In this document: piece after piece, positions 35,297-47,398 of the stretch
Position numbering within the stretch: the stretch's first letter is position 1
Layout: each line of letters starts with the position of its first letter
Origin: Aquilaria yunnanensis
Taxonomy: Eukaryota; Streptophyta; Magnoliopsida; Malvales; Thymelaeaceae
Direction: 5' to 3'
DNA: 64,000 nucleotides
Assembly: GCA_039654915.1 (NCBI GenBank)
Contig: CM077595.1
Span: 46,965,501 to 47,029,500 of the forward strand
The notes under the pieces: generated by a model
Database searches by the model: none
Told to the model about the DNA's origin: nothing
What the model saw: the letters and a program-made list of their open reading frames with translations, nothing else
Made by a program: the position numbers and the translations under genes

Positions 35297-37560
35297 CTTT
35301 GACTTGGATTAATAAAAAGATAAAGCATTAACTTGGCCAAGTAATTCCATAAAAACTAAGTACAAATAGCTAAAGCATACAAAATCAACATTTATGTGAA
35401 TTTACTACACATAACAACTTGTGGGAGCATTCATACATAAAGTAGACTAATGCCCTCACCCAAGAGCAACCCTAGAGTCTAGAACTCTTCATAACATAGA
35501 CTATGGAGGCAACTAAAAGTACTGTATATATATACAAGCCTGGACTGAGATCTCCTTGAACTAACCCCCACCTTCGATGTTAGTCCCAGTGGCGAGTCTC
35601 AAAAGCTTTGTCCAAGTGTTACTAGGCTCTGCAGCCAAAGGAAGACCTAAGTTAGCACTGTTACTTAACCAACAAGTACCCATGTAGACTAGAATCATAA
35701 AGATTCTCAAGTGCCATACCTGTAAATACGAAAGAGCAATACCGCGATAATCCTCAACGATTACCCGGCCCAACAACTTTACTCTCTGCACAACATAACT
35801 AGGGAGTGAGGACATAACATTCTTAGTAAGGGTCTTCAGTGTACCTACAAGAAAACTACTAAGAACACCACATATGGTAACATAAGTAACCTGGTATGAG
35901 CTCATACAGCCTGAGGGTCTGAAATATATGCATATAAAATTAGGTCCCTTGAGACCTCTCCTCATCCTTGTCCTTGAACTACAAGGCATTGCCTTGTCCC
36001 CTAGCAAGCATAGCAAGCCAGCCTAACTAGTGATAAATCACCAGTTGAACCTCTCCCATTTATGTTGTACAGGGGAATTATGGTGGGACTATTGTAGACT
36101 AGGCCATAAAGACCTTGTAGACTAGGTGCACTAAGGTTTCCACATTGAAGCCTTAAATCCAAGTCTCAACTAGGCTTCTAATTGTACTAAACCTTGCACC
36201 CACTTATGGTGTTCTATTACGGCCATCATTTCCTTTAAAACCTGCCTTAACTTTGAGTTAAAAAAAATTAAAAATGGGCCATTTTAACTGTTTTTAAAAC
36301 ATGGAGGTGATAGTACTCCCTCTTAGCTTCATGTGAAATCTTGAATCACCTCAATTGGACACCTGAGAAAAAAGTTATGCTGAAAACAAAATCGGGTGTC
36401 AAATGCTATCTTGGCAACGCGTCGCCACAGTTGTCTACGTTTTGCCAATTTTTTGAGGTCCTAGAGACATGTCATGGGAACTCGTCAGGATTGGCGACGC
36501 GTCACCAAACCTTGAAAATGCCAAAAAAATCTCCGATTTTATTGCTATGAACTTTGAACACTCTCCAAACATAACAAACATGCATGGATAGCCTTCAAAC
36601 TTCACATACGTGTAGTACACGTTGCATAGACCACAATAGACCATCACAAGCCTTCCTATGATGCATTATAAAATCATTCCAATCAAGCCAAACACACTAG
36701 TCCACCATAATTCAACCAAATCCTCTAATTAATGCTATAGCTAGAATTACTCAAATTCTTCAAGCAAACTCAAGCCAATAGCATTAATTGAACTTGAAAA
36801 CATAACTCCCTTACCTCAACTCCAAGAAACAAGCAAGAATCAAGCTCTTTTCCAATCAACCAAGCTCACCAAATTTCTACACAAGTCCCAATCAAAAACA
36901 AAGGCACCAATCACCAAAACTTCACTCTCTAACCAAAACCCAAGCTCCAAACCAAGAAAATAACATGAATTCAATCAAGAACACATTAATTACCTTTCTC
37001 AAAAATAGGGGCTATGGAAAAACACCCTTCCAAGCTTCAAAATCATGGTTTAAAGCTTGAAATTAGCTTCTCTTAGCTTGTATACCTTGAATTGCACCTC
37101 TTGACACCAAGAACACTGGATTCCAAGCTTAATTTGAGAGAGAAATGAGTAAGGGAAGGATAAAAATGTGGTTATGGTAGCTTCCCCCTTCTCTTTCCCT
37201 TCTTAAACCCTTACTTAGCATCAAAGTCACCAAGGTATCAAGCTCAATGCAATTAAGTCCCCCATCTTTGTAACTTAGTCATTCTTGATTAAATTCTTGT
37301 TTATTCTTCAAGTTTAGGGTAAGGTTGAAAGTTAAATTATAAAAACTCATTTTAAAACACTTGGGACTCATCCCCGCTCTTTAGGATGCAAAATTATCAT
37401 TTTGCCCCTAAACCTCGTTTAGTGCCTTATCTACCTCGAAACTTAGTAAACTTTGCTAAACTTCTCTATTGTTGCTATGTAAACTTGAATTAAGGCTCTA
37501 CACTTAATTTAAGGCACCTTACCTCCTTCAGGAGTGCTTTCTACTAGGAGAGCCAGAACA
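35297..37560 (-). mobile_element. Truncated LTR-B fused to Cop
   Basis: From TTGACTTGGATTAATAAAAAG it follows the LTR-B copy at 3981-7953 (entering near 4135) to the family end GAGCCAGAACA at 37560. The first ~155 bases of the LTR are missing. The junction lies inside the Cop RNase H with no target duplication. It contains two copies of the CpG-rich palindrome at 36411-36428 and 36491-36508. No gene is seen. Confidence 0.85.
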
Positions 37561-38042
37561 ATTTTGGTTGGGAAAATGACAGATTTTGGCATCTTTTAAC
37601 CTTGTCAAAAATCATTTTGACTTTAGGCAAAAATATGGATACTTAAGCACCTTAGTTGGCATTATGCCATAATCGATAAACTTTGCCTCTTTGAGCACTT
37701 TGGTCCCCAGCAATGTCATTAATTCCTTCCATATCCTTTCTTCATAATTCCATCCATGTCCTTTCCTCACATTTCCATCCATGTCCTTTCCATAGCCATT
37801 TTCAGAGATTTGTGCAACTGAGTACCCAATTTTTGTAACCTTACAATTTAGTCCATAGGTTACTTAAAAATTAGGTGATGTGCCAATGCTTTCTTAAGGA
37901 CCAAGCTATCATTGTTTTTGCCACTTAAAGGGGTGTATATTGAATACTTTACACTTCACAAATCATACACTATGGTGAAAATTAAAGCATATAACTTTAA
38001 GTCCTTATGTTGTAATTTTCCCATTTTATGGAGGTGGTAACA
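37561..38042 (-). mobile_element. Diverged TekA-like LTR fragment
   Basis: It ends ATGGAGGTGGTAACA and shares blocks with the last part of 14507-16741 (tgagtacccaa, agtccataggtt, cactatggtgaaaatta). It is too diverged to be the missing part of the TekA-1 LTR, and it overlaps the segment already present there. Its left end abuts the LTR-B terminus. Confidence 0.65.
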
Positions 38043-38189
38043 AGAAGATGGTCCCTCAGATGGTGAGGGGCATTATGACCAATGCCACCTTCCAAATCTT
38101 AACTAAGGAGTACCCCAATGAAGAGGTCCTTGCCTCTTGAAAAACCGAGCATGCTACCTAGGTAAACTTGAGCCCTTAGGACCTAGAAA
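38043..38189 (+). pseudogene. Tat-3 fragment: exon and splice donor of a Tat antisense gene
   Basis: Translated from about 38045 it reads KMVPQMVRGIMTNA, then LTKEYPNEEVLAS, a stop, and KTEHAT. This aligns with the end of exon 3 of the Tat-1 antisense gene (PEMARQMCKGVF, LTEAYPGD, KLTEHAAQ). The exon ends CATGCTACCTAG followed by GTAAAC, the same place as the Tat-1 donor. The next ~27 bases would be intron and are cut by the TekF LTR at 38190. The parent element would be on the minus strand. Confidence 0.7.
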
Positions 38190-39407
38190 TGTTACACCCG
38201 GAGATTTGTTAAATGATAAAGTCCCGGGTTAAGTGGATTAGTGGCGTAAAAAATTTTCCTAATTTGGAAACTTAGCCAATTAAATTGAGGAGACATGGAA
38301 ATTTTTTTTCCTAATTGGGAATTGAGCTCAGTAAGCTCAGGAGACCTTAAATTAATTATGGAATGGGCATAAATGAGTGTTGGACGCTCTTGGAATTAAA
38401 CTTGGCTAAGGCCAAGAGGATTGGTGATGAAAATGGTAGAAATTAAAGTTGAGAGACTCAATTGCTCAAAGGAAAAGTTTATGGGAGGACTCAATTGAAC
38501 AAATTGAGAAAGTTGGAAGAAAAAAGGAGAATAAGCCCATTTCCATAATTACATGTGATGGCCGGCCATGCCATATAAATTAAACAAATGGGTTTCCTTG
38601 GTGGGTGGAAGAGAAACAATATTTAATTGAAGGGTTTTGAGTGGAGGAATTGTTTAATGGTGCCTTGGAAGAAGGAAACAATTGTTTAAAGGGAAGGATT
38701 TGTTTATTGGGTTTCTTGGAGGAAGATATTATTAATTTAAGGAGATTTGACTTGTTGGCCGGCCATGACATGAAATTTAAAGGCATTTGGACCACATTCG
38801 GAATCCATTTCAAGATTATATTCGGCCATGATGCATTTGGGCACATTTGGCTTGCATTTGTGTCCCATTTTGTCCTACATTTAAAGCATAACCGGCCATT
38901 CCAATCCTATAAAACATTTCATTTTCTCTCTCTAAGCCATATGCTCTCCCTTCTCTCTAAGTTTCGGCCATGGCTTCTCCAAGCTCTCTTCATCTTCTTC
39001 CTTCCTTCTAGCATTCGGCCAAGGCTAAATCTACCGTTCCTTGCACATGCAAACTCATATCGTTTATGATTTCACGCTCCTAAACACATCTAGAGTGAAA
39101 ACCAAGTGAGATATCAAAGAAATCCCACTTGAAAGATTCGGCCATATGAGTTTCGTGGTGTTCTTGAGCTCAACTCAAGAGCTCTTTACATGCATGGCAT
39201 TTCTAAGCCATGAGAAGCAAGAAAATGAAGAAGAACATCAAGAAAGATGGAGTTGAAGATTCGGCCATGAAGAGATGATGGTGCTCTTGAGCTCAACTCA
39301 AGAGCTCATGAACATACATGGCATGTTTACGCCATGAGGAGCAAGGAAATCAAGGACAATTTCAAGGAAAGCCTTGAGGATTCAGCCATGGAGGTTTATG
39401 GAAGAAA

Positions 39408-40646
39408 GCCAAGTGTGCTTGGCAAGTTTTAAAGTCTTGGAGGCCGTGCAAGCAAAGACCATGAAGGTCACATGCATGGTGAGATTCGGCCAAGTGGTAA
39501 CCTTGGCATTCATGGATTTAAACCAAGTTTTCTTGGTATTTTGATGTATTTTTTAGCTAGATATTGCTCACTAATGTTTCGGCCATGTTGGATTTTTGCT
39601 AGAAAAGCAAGTTGAGCTTTCGGCCTTGTATTTTTGTGAAGGATACCAAGTTTTCTTGGTGATTTTGAAGCCATGCAAAGCAAAGGATGGAAGAACAACA
39701 AGAATGAAGATTCGGCCAAGTTGATTCCTTGGCATACATGGATTTAAACCAAGTTTTCTTGGTAATAAAAATGTTCTTATGAACATACAAGGTGTTAGCC
39801 AAGAAATGGAGGTAAAAAGAGAAGATTTTGTAAGCTAAACAAGTAAGTGTACATTCGGCCATGTCTGGTTTAGTGTGACTTGACATTTTAGCCATGGTAT
39901 TCTTGGCATTTTTGGGTTCTTTGATGTATGTGGACCAAAACATCAAAGAAAGAAATAAAGAGAAGTTTCGGCCTTAGTGCCATTTTTGGTGGTTATGTGT
40001 GTAAACAATGTGTTCATGGTAGCTAGGTGTTCCTAGTAAAAAGTGAAGCCAAAATGGTAAAGAAAGAATGATGATGAATTCGGCCATGACACCACTTTTG
40101 TGAATATTGGTGTTAGCCAAGTATTCTTGGCATAAATGGTCCTTACAAAATTTGTGGGACTAAATTGAGCAAAAGAAAGAAATAATGTGGCAAATTTGGC
40201 CAAGAGATAAATTTGAAGGCCCAAATTGAAAAGCAAGTGTTCTTGGTGGTAAATGGTCCAGAAACCCCTCAATGGGCTATTTTGCGCCATATTGGTGAAA
40301 TTGAAAAAATGGGCTTCATTGAATTAGACTTGGACAAAGAAGTTGGGCCAAGTCCAGAAAAGAAATAAAATGCCAAATGGGCCTGAGTTAATAAAAGGCT
40401 AAGCGGGCCCGAGAAAATAAAAGGCCAAATGGGCTTGGGAGAGAATAAAAGGCGAAGTGGGCCTGAATTTAGAGAAAGGGCAAGTTAGGCCCAAATTCAG
40501 AGAATAAAGGCCAAGTTGGGCCTAGGATTAAAGGGAAGGCCAATTGGGCCTAGGTTTCAAGAAGTGGGGCTCAGTTCACAGAAAAGGCAGAATTGGGCTT
40601 ACCTCCTTAAGTAGAGGTTGAGTAAGTTAAACCAAGTATGCTTGGT
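39408..40646. repeat. Six dispersed stem-loop motifs in the TekF LTR
   Basis: Perfect 6-bp stems with 4-base loops: GCCAAG-TGTG-CTTGGC at 39408-39423; ACCAAG-TTTT-CTTGGT at 39522-39537, 39645-39660 and 39748-39763; GCCAAG-TATT-CTTGGC at 40116-40131; ACCAAG-TATG-CTTGGT at 40631-40646. The outer pair switches between A-T and G-C with pairing kept. Confidence 0.8.
40376..40600. repeat. GGCC-rich imperfect repeats in the TekF LTR
   Basis: About seven units of roughly 28-35 bases, each of the form AAAGGCCAANTGGGCC with variations, e.g. around 40420, 40502 and 40540. Confidence 0.65.
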
Positions 40647-42414
40647 AAATTATGGTTCTCTCATTTAATGGAAAGAAAATTATTAACTTGCTAGATGTTT
40701 TGGGCTTGTTGGTCCATTAAGGAAAAGATAAGTTCCAACAACAACAGTGCAAAGAAAGGCAAGGACAATGAGCAAAAGGTTACACAAATGGTGGTAAGAA
40801 TCCCTATACTCACTCTCTGCATGGTATACTTTCCATGACCTTTCATTGTGAGTGTTAGTGCCCCTATGTGATGGTCAAAGAACCAAGTGACCATAGGTGT
40901 GCATGTCAGGGCTATGTGGTTGTTACTTTTTGTGAGGACTCATGGTACTTTCTTAGTTTGATATTTGGGCACATAAGTGCATAATGGGCAAGGTATTGTT
41001 GCTTTGGCAATTATGGTTTACTCATGAGTAATTAGCAAGCATTTAGGGCTAGGAATTGAGTTTGGCCAACTCAATACTTAAGCTAAGGAGCGCTCAGTAG
41101 GTTATAAAAATAAATGGCATGCCGGGATTAGTGGTATGGATTATGCTAATGCTTACGATACCCACGATGACATGGAACATGATGTTACAAGGATAGTGTT
41201 GTGTGTGTTGAGTTGCGTGCTTCTCTGAAATTGTTTGTGCATGGTGACCGATATTATTATTGTTAATGTTATTGTGCTATATCTTGTGTTTTCTTTGTTT
41301 TAGTGTTTTCCTTGGCAAGAACATGGATTAATTGCCATTACATTCTTGGCACAAGTTTAGGCTTTGGAAGCCATATGATGACTTTGGAAGTCATGAATTA
41401 ATTACCTCACTAGGCATTGGATGCCGTCGGGATTCTTACTGAGTTTTATAACTCACCCGCCCTAATATATATTTCGTAGGTAATGGATTGCTTGAAGGGT
41501 CAAGCTAGGAGTGCTGAAGTACTCGTTTTAAATTGCTAAAGGGTTGGGTATGTGTTTGGTATTGCTCATTATATTCATTTGACTCTAAGTGACTCATGTG
41601 GTATAGATTGCTTGGGAATCAAGGTAATGGTTTGGACTTCCTTGTGCGGGCTTATGGAGTCTAGAAGTTGTGGGAACAAGGTCTATTAAGGTAGAATGTG
41701 TTCCAGGTTTTTATGAGTTGAATTCTTGGTAGAAATAAGGGTTTGGTCTGTAAAACCTGAACTTAACAAATTATGGACATATAGCATCCTTGGTACATTT
41801 TCCAAGTAGATGATGCTTGTTTGATGCACATTTTGATCATGATTAGCTCTAGATGATTTTTGATGGAATGCCATGATGGATGATTATGTTATGTGTACTA
41901 GACTTGGCTAAATGCTCATGGACATATAAATGTGGTTTTCAAAATTGAAAATGAGATGGGCTTCTTTGTTGCCATGCATTGGATTAGTACACTTGATGGA
42001 CACACATCCTATGCACTTAATGGATTAAGTGTATGCTTTACTTGTATTACAAGTGTAATTGGTTGAGTATGTGCATCTAAGGAAAGATTTCCAGTGAATC
42101 TGGATATGCATGGATTTTGTTGCCTAGTTGTTGAGATGGCATCTAAAGACTTGATGTGCATGTGAACTGGCTAAGTGGTAAAGTCCATAAATGGAACACT
42201 AGAATTCCACATAGGTATTAGCTTATTCCTGAAGAGCACCCTGACAACACATTGAGAGTAATTAAGTAACAAGCTAGTACCAGAATAAATCCTGGAGTCA
42301 CGCCGTAGGTGCTCATATTATTTAATAAAGCCCTTCCATTTAAGTAACTTCCGCTGCATTACTCTGTTAAACGGGCCCAGGTGGGCCAGGGGCAGTTTGG
42401 GGCATTACAGTTTT

Positions 42415-42426
42415 TGGTATCAGAGC
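42415..42426 (+). other. Primer binding site of TekF
   Basis: TGGTATCAGAGC, the perfect initiator-Met type, five bases after the LTR end. It sets the element on the plus strand. Confidence 0.88.
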
Positions 42427-44744
42427 ATGTTTATAGTGAAGGACCAGTGTTCTGGTCAATAACTGTGGTAGTATGACTTGTTCCCACATAGGAAGTCCAC
42501 TAGGTTGAGTCACTTATGAATATTGAGCGTATATGTGTATTGCCTTGCTTTGTTGTTGTGAACAAGATGAGAACCAGAAGCATGAACAGAAGCCCATTAA
42601 AAATGAGTATACTGGCTTTGTGCCATCGAAGGTGACTATGCTGGCTTTGTGCCAATGAAAAAGGGAGTGTACTGGCTTTGTGCCGGAAGCCCAAGTTGAA
42701 GCTAAAGAGTCAGTAAGGCAATTATTACTAGGCCTTGAAGCCTAAAGAAAAGAAAGATTGGAAGCAGTGTTGGAGACTATACCAGCCATGGAGCATACCA
42801 GACCCCTTGTTAGGTATAAGTCCCAGAACTTACTGGGCAATAAAGAGGACTAGCAATGAGGAGAAGGTCAGACAGAGAATATATGCTAAGATCAAACCAG
42901 TGGAACTGGTACTGATGGTAATGAAAGAAGAAAGTTCAAGAGCAAAGGAACTGGACATGAAGAAAATTTAAGGACATACCCAAAAGGGAGGCCTGATACT
43001 GAAAATACAGGAAAGCTCATAATAGATGAGAATAGGGGAAAGAGAATCCCCAAGGCAAACAGGAAAACATTAGTCCATCCTAAAGATGGTATGCAGGCAT
43101 AAGTGCCTGAGAGGTAGACAGAAGCCTAAGAGCTTAGTTTGGCCAAGAGCCGAACGCCAGATTATGAGTACACGGATCCATTAGAGATTCAAAAATTTAA
43201 TTAGATATGTTCCACAATATAAGGAACAAGTGTCCAAGAAACAAACCGGGAATGTACCTGGTAGTAGAAACAAACCTTGAAGGGGCAATCACAGAAATAG
43301 GATAAGAGATGAGACAGTTGCAACCCAGAAAAGGAAAAATACTGGGTAAGTCAGAATGAAAAGAATTTTGAGAAGAGAAAATGATATCAAAGAAGTCACT
43401 AGTAGACTTTAGATGGAAGGAAGTGCTGGGTTATAGTGAATTGCACTTTCCACAGGACTTATGCTAGCGAAATGCTAGGTGACTTGCTCACAAAAGAAGG
43501 GCAATGAGATAAGCTAAATGCCAGCAGGTATTTCAGCAACAGTAATTATAGTGGTTCTCTGAAGGAGGAGAAACAGGATGAACTACATTTGCTTATACTA
43601 TGTGAATCCCAGTGATGAAGCATGAGCAGAGATCAGTAATCTCATTAGATATTCCCAATCATGACAATGACAAATACCTAAGGTCAAGTAAAGTCAAGAA
43701 GTGTCTTCAAAGGCTATGGCCCTGGAGCAAGAACTCCAGAAGTAAGCCATGAGAGGCTAGCAGAATGCAAAAACCATCTGAGAAATAAAGCAGGAGATAC
43801 TTGGCATATAAACCAAGAATGAATAGTAAAAGTGGTCCACAGGTCAAAAATTTGAGAGACCTTGGGAGTACCAGCGGATGAAAATGGTACTAGCGAAAAT
43901 AGATGGTCAAAACTTGGCACTTGAGCCAAGAGAAAGGATGACAACAGAGAAAGGAAGGTAACTCGTTATGGATTGTCAGGCGAGACTCAAGGAAGATTTT
44001 GTGGCCAAAGGCCATGCTATATAATCATGGATGCAGTACGTAGGATTACTGTCCTGAAAATCTAAGTACAATGTCCAGAAATTCTTGAGGACAATGTCCA
44101 GAATTACTTGAGTACATCCAGAATTACTGGATAGAGGACTGTACTGTCAGGAGAGAAAGACAGAGGACCCAAGAGGTTTAATAACAGATGCGCCACATCT
44201 CCATTGAAAGAGGCCAGCCATGGCTCCACCAGTGCATATTTTGATCCATGGACTGAAATATAAATTATGGATCAGGACCTCAGTATGCCGGGAGTAGGAA
44301 GAGACAAATTAAGGATACTGGAAGAGTATTCCAGATTAAGACTTCAAGGAAAGCATAAGGGGGCCATGAAGTCGAAAGAGCTAAAGATGCGGATGAAGAA
44401 ATGGACCAGGTCAAGATTGGGTTAGAAAGACCCTGACAGGTAACATTTTATTTAACAGTTATGAAATATCAGCTTTAATTTGATACTAGTGTGTCATTGT
44501 ATCTAAAAACTGCCAAGTTAGTCAAGGGAATGAATTGATGAATGACAGAAGTATGCACTGAAGTGCGCCTGGTTAGAAATACCAGGAATGAATTGATGGC
44601 AAATAATACTGCTGCCCACCCCAGAAATGGATATGGTGGGAATGAGCCTGAAAGGTAGACTGCTCACAGTGAGCATAGTTTGGCTACTGAGCCAAATACC
44701 AGGTTTTAAGTGCCTAGACCCAGCAGGGATATGTAGGACAGAAT
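42427..44744 (+). pseudogene. TekF leader and gag/protease region, decayed
   Basis: No frame longer than about 80 codons and no domain can be named. Three copies of a 17-base motif (TACTGGCTTTGTGCC core) lie at 42608-42624, 42637-42653 and 42668-42684. Near 44055-44120 a 'gtccagaattacttgag' motif repeats. By position this should hold gag and protease of the chromovirus, but that is inference only. Confidence 0.4.
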
Positions 44745-45387
44745 GTGAAAGTTACCAAGAAGGTGTTTGCTGAAGGCCAGGAACATTTACCTGGAAAGCA
44801 TCTATACTTTATGTGGAAGAAAAAGATAGACCTTGAACCTGGATATTTCCAGCTAAGAATCGAGGAAGAAAATGTCCTAAAGATAGCATTCAAAACCAGA
44901 AGTGATTGCTTTGAGTATACGGTGATGCCATTTGGGCTTACTGATGATGACATATTGGTGTGCTCAAAGGATGAAAAGCCCATAAGGAGCACCTAAGGGT
45001 GGTGCTAAGCCTATTAAATGACAGGAGTTGAATGGCAAATTAAGTGCCAACTTTGGGCTAAGGAAATTAAAATCCACGGACAGTTGATCAATGAGCAGGG
45101 TTAGCTGTTGATCCCGAGAAGGATTTTAAGTTGTCTTGGAATGGAAGCAACCTCAGTATAAGGGACTTATGAAGAAATTGACTTTAGCCCAATACTGGTT
45201 TTACCAGACCCTACTAAGAAATATCAGTTATTCACTGATGAGATGGGCTGAGTCTTAGAAAAGGGAAACAAGCTATGACTTGTGAATCAAGGCAAATAAG
45301 ACCTTATGAGGAAAGTTATCCAGTATATAATCTGGAGTTGACAAAGAGAATTGAAATCTCGAGAGAGAATAATGGATATTTATATGG
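44745..45387 (+). pseudogene. TekF reverse transcriptase and RNase H remnant with internal deletion
   Basis: The frame 44745-44996 reads KIDLEPGYFQLRIEEENV, then YTVMPFGLT, and jumps directly to DDDILVCSKDEK. Normal RTs have about 35 residues between those blocks, so an in-frame deletion removed that part of the palm while leaving the catalytic DD. Downstream, VLPDPTKKYQLFTDEMG resembles the RNase H start, with stops. It ends at the CRM-G target site CCAAG (45388-45392). The blocks look like Tekay/Del chromovirus. Confidence 0.7.
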
Positions 45388-45392
45388 CCAAG

Positions 45393-46401
45393 TGATATGA
45401 TCAAGGAAGGCACACATGGAGAAGGCAAGGACCCATTGAAGGTTTCTAGTGGACCTATGACAAGGAAGAAAGCTAAGGAGCTCTCAAGTGCACTACAAGG
45501 CTTTGTTTCAAGTTTCTTCATGGAGAATGGACATGAAACTTCACAAGGAGCTGCTGGAACTTTCAAGACATGATATGGACATGTTGGATATGCTTGGTAC
45601 TCAGTTCTAGAGTGCTTAGATAAGTCACAAAACAAGGACACCAAGGACACCACTCAAAGTGCACCATTTGAGCCACCTTAAGTGTTCTTGATGCATTTTG
45701 TGTCCACAAGCTGGATTTTTGAGCTCTAACTTTCCAGACCTTCATTACCACATCTAATATGAAGATTCATGCCATTGGAACTCAAAGATTCAACCTTGGA
45801 GCTGAAGATACAAGAGAGAACCTTAAAGTGCCCAAAACGCACCCAAAAAGGCTTTTTGGGAGTTTGCGGGTTTAATCTTGTATTTATATTTTATTTTCGT
45901 TCAAATCCTATTTAGATACATTATTTAGGAAGTTATTTAGGCTATGGAATAGTTTTAAATCGTTTTGGGCAAGTGGAATACACTGCATTCATTAAACTTG
46001 TTCAAACTAGGAATTAGAGTCCTTATTTGACTAGGATTTCCTATGTCTTTGTATCTAGGATTCCTAAGGGATTTAGGTTACGAATTTTGCCCAGCTTTTA
46101 ACCCTAGTTTAGGCCTATATAAAGGCACATATTCTGGATGTAAAGACACAGATTATTGCCGAAATAATATTGCTCTTTGGAGAGGTTTTCTCTTTGGTTC
46201 TTGGCGGACTGCCTTGGTGCACAAATAATTTTGCCGAAATAATTTTGCCCAGCTTGTGTTCTTGGAGTTCTATACTTCTCGTTTCTAATCACAGGTTGAT
46301 TAGGGGTGGGGGTTTTAAACCTAGTCTTTTTGATGACTTGTGGAGCTTGATTAGCATCTTGGGCACGTTTCATGGTCTTTATACCATCGGGGTTCGCATT
46401 A
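45393..46401 (+). repeat. 5' LTR of CRM-G
   Basis: Starts TGATATGATCAAGG; the end reads GGTTCGCATTA where the 3' copy has CATCA. TATA box TATATAAA at 46116-46123. A 23-bp insertion near 46220-46250 duplicates an AATAATTTTGCC motif. Confidence 0.93.
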
Positions 46402-46403
46402 GT

Positions 46404-46416
46404 TGGTATCAGAGCC
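46404..46416 (+). other. Primer binding site of CRM-G
   Basis: TGGTATCAGAGCC, initiator-Met type, two bases after the LTR. Confidence 0.9.
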
Positions 46417-47398
46417 ACAAGTTCCATTGAAGGACATATCTTGTGTTCTTGTCTCCCTTCATTTTTCTTTCAATTCTGTCCAGTAATTTTCGTTTTTTTA
46501 ATTCTCTATTTTACTCTGTTTTCTTCTTGTTTCAGGTCTGTTCTTTTTATTCCATCCTTGTTCAAGTCTGAAAATCACAAAAACAACAAAAAGAAGTCAA
46601 TCCATGTCACCTTGTGTTCTCGGTTTCTACTTGTTTGTTCTTGTTTAATTCTCATCTTTTTGTTTTGTTTCCAGCCCTATTAATCTCTTCTTTTTTCATT
46701 GTTTCCAGCATCTTAGAGTCTAGAAAACACCAAAAAAAAGAGAAGGATCCAAATTGAGGAAGTTACGGTACAACCAACGTTGATTTCAAATTGGTTTTAC
46801 GCAACCAACGTTGATTTCAAATTGGTTTCGTATAACCAACGTTGATTTCCAGTTGTGCAAATTTCAATAGTTTCTTGTCTTGGCCGAAAAGAATTCTAAC
46901 TTTTGTCTTTGACAGTCAGGAATTTCAAAGAGAACGTTTGGTTAGCATCAAAACAGCAAGCAAAAAGAGGGAAAAAAAAGGAGGAAAAAAAAAGAAAGAA
47001 AAGAGAAAAAGAACAAAGCAAAGGAAAGAAAAGAACAAAGACAGAAAAAGAAAAGTACAAAGGAAAGAGCTTGCTGAAAAGAAGGTTTTTTTTACAAAGT
47101 GTTGAAAGTTTTCGTGCCCAAAAACCTATCCCATTGTTTTCCAGCCAAAAAGCTTTCTTTGTGGTTCTTGTGATCATCAATTGCAAGAGCTTCCTAGAGT
47201 CTTTTAAAGCTTGTTTAGCCCACCTCTTTTGGAGTCAAAATAGTTCTTCAAAAATTCAAGTTTTCTTGTGTGCTTTGAGGATAGTTTTCTTAGAACTTTT
47301 GAGAACTCTTTGAATAGCAATATCTCACTAACAAATTGAGTGTTTTGAGTGAAACACGTGAGGTGAGTGCTTGTGAGGATCTTTGAATTTTCAGGAGT
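46417..47398 (+). other. CRM-G leader with 31-bp triple repeat and purine-rich tract
   Basis: Non-coding. CAACCAACGTTGATTTC-type units start at 46771, 46802 and 46833 (31-bp period), each with the palindrome CAACGTTG. A long A/G-rich tract covers about 46965-47085. Short frames here have low-complexity translations. Confidence 0.75.

Larger units (their letters stand above)
38190..42409 (+). mobile_element. 5' LTR of TekF (4.2 kb)
   Basis: It starts TGTTACACCCGGAG and ends GGGGCATTACA, directly followed by a perfect Met primer site. At 4220 bp it is unusually long. It holds a hairpin family (39408-40646), GGCC-rich minisatellite-like repeats (40376-40600) and the hairpin/acceptor motif at 41441-41454. 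Frames such as 38641-39069 have no domain and are not counted as genes. Confidence 0.8.

Noticed and set aside
37561..38042. Missing outer end of the TekA-1 5' LTR
   Set aside because: Too diverged from 14507-16741 and overlaps a segment already present at 28600-28667.
38641..39069. 142-codon plus-strand frame as a host gene
   Set aside because: It lies inside the TekF LTR, has no domain and low-complexity composition.
42415..42426. tRNA gene at the Met-like sequences (also 13302, 46404, 63796)
   Set aside because: Only 12-13 bases match a tRNA 3' end complement; these are primer binding sites beside LTRs.
46170..46683. Small frames in the CRM-G LTR and leader
   Set aside because: T-rich hydrophobic translations, overlapping each other and the primer site.
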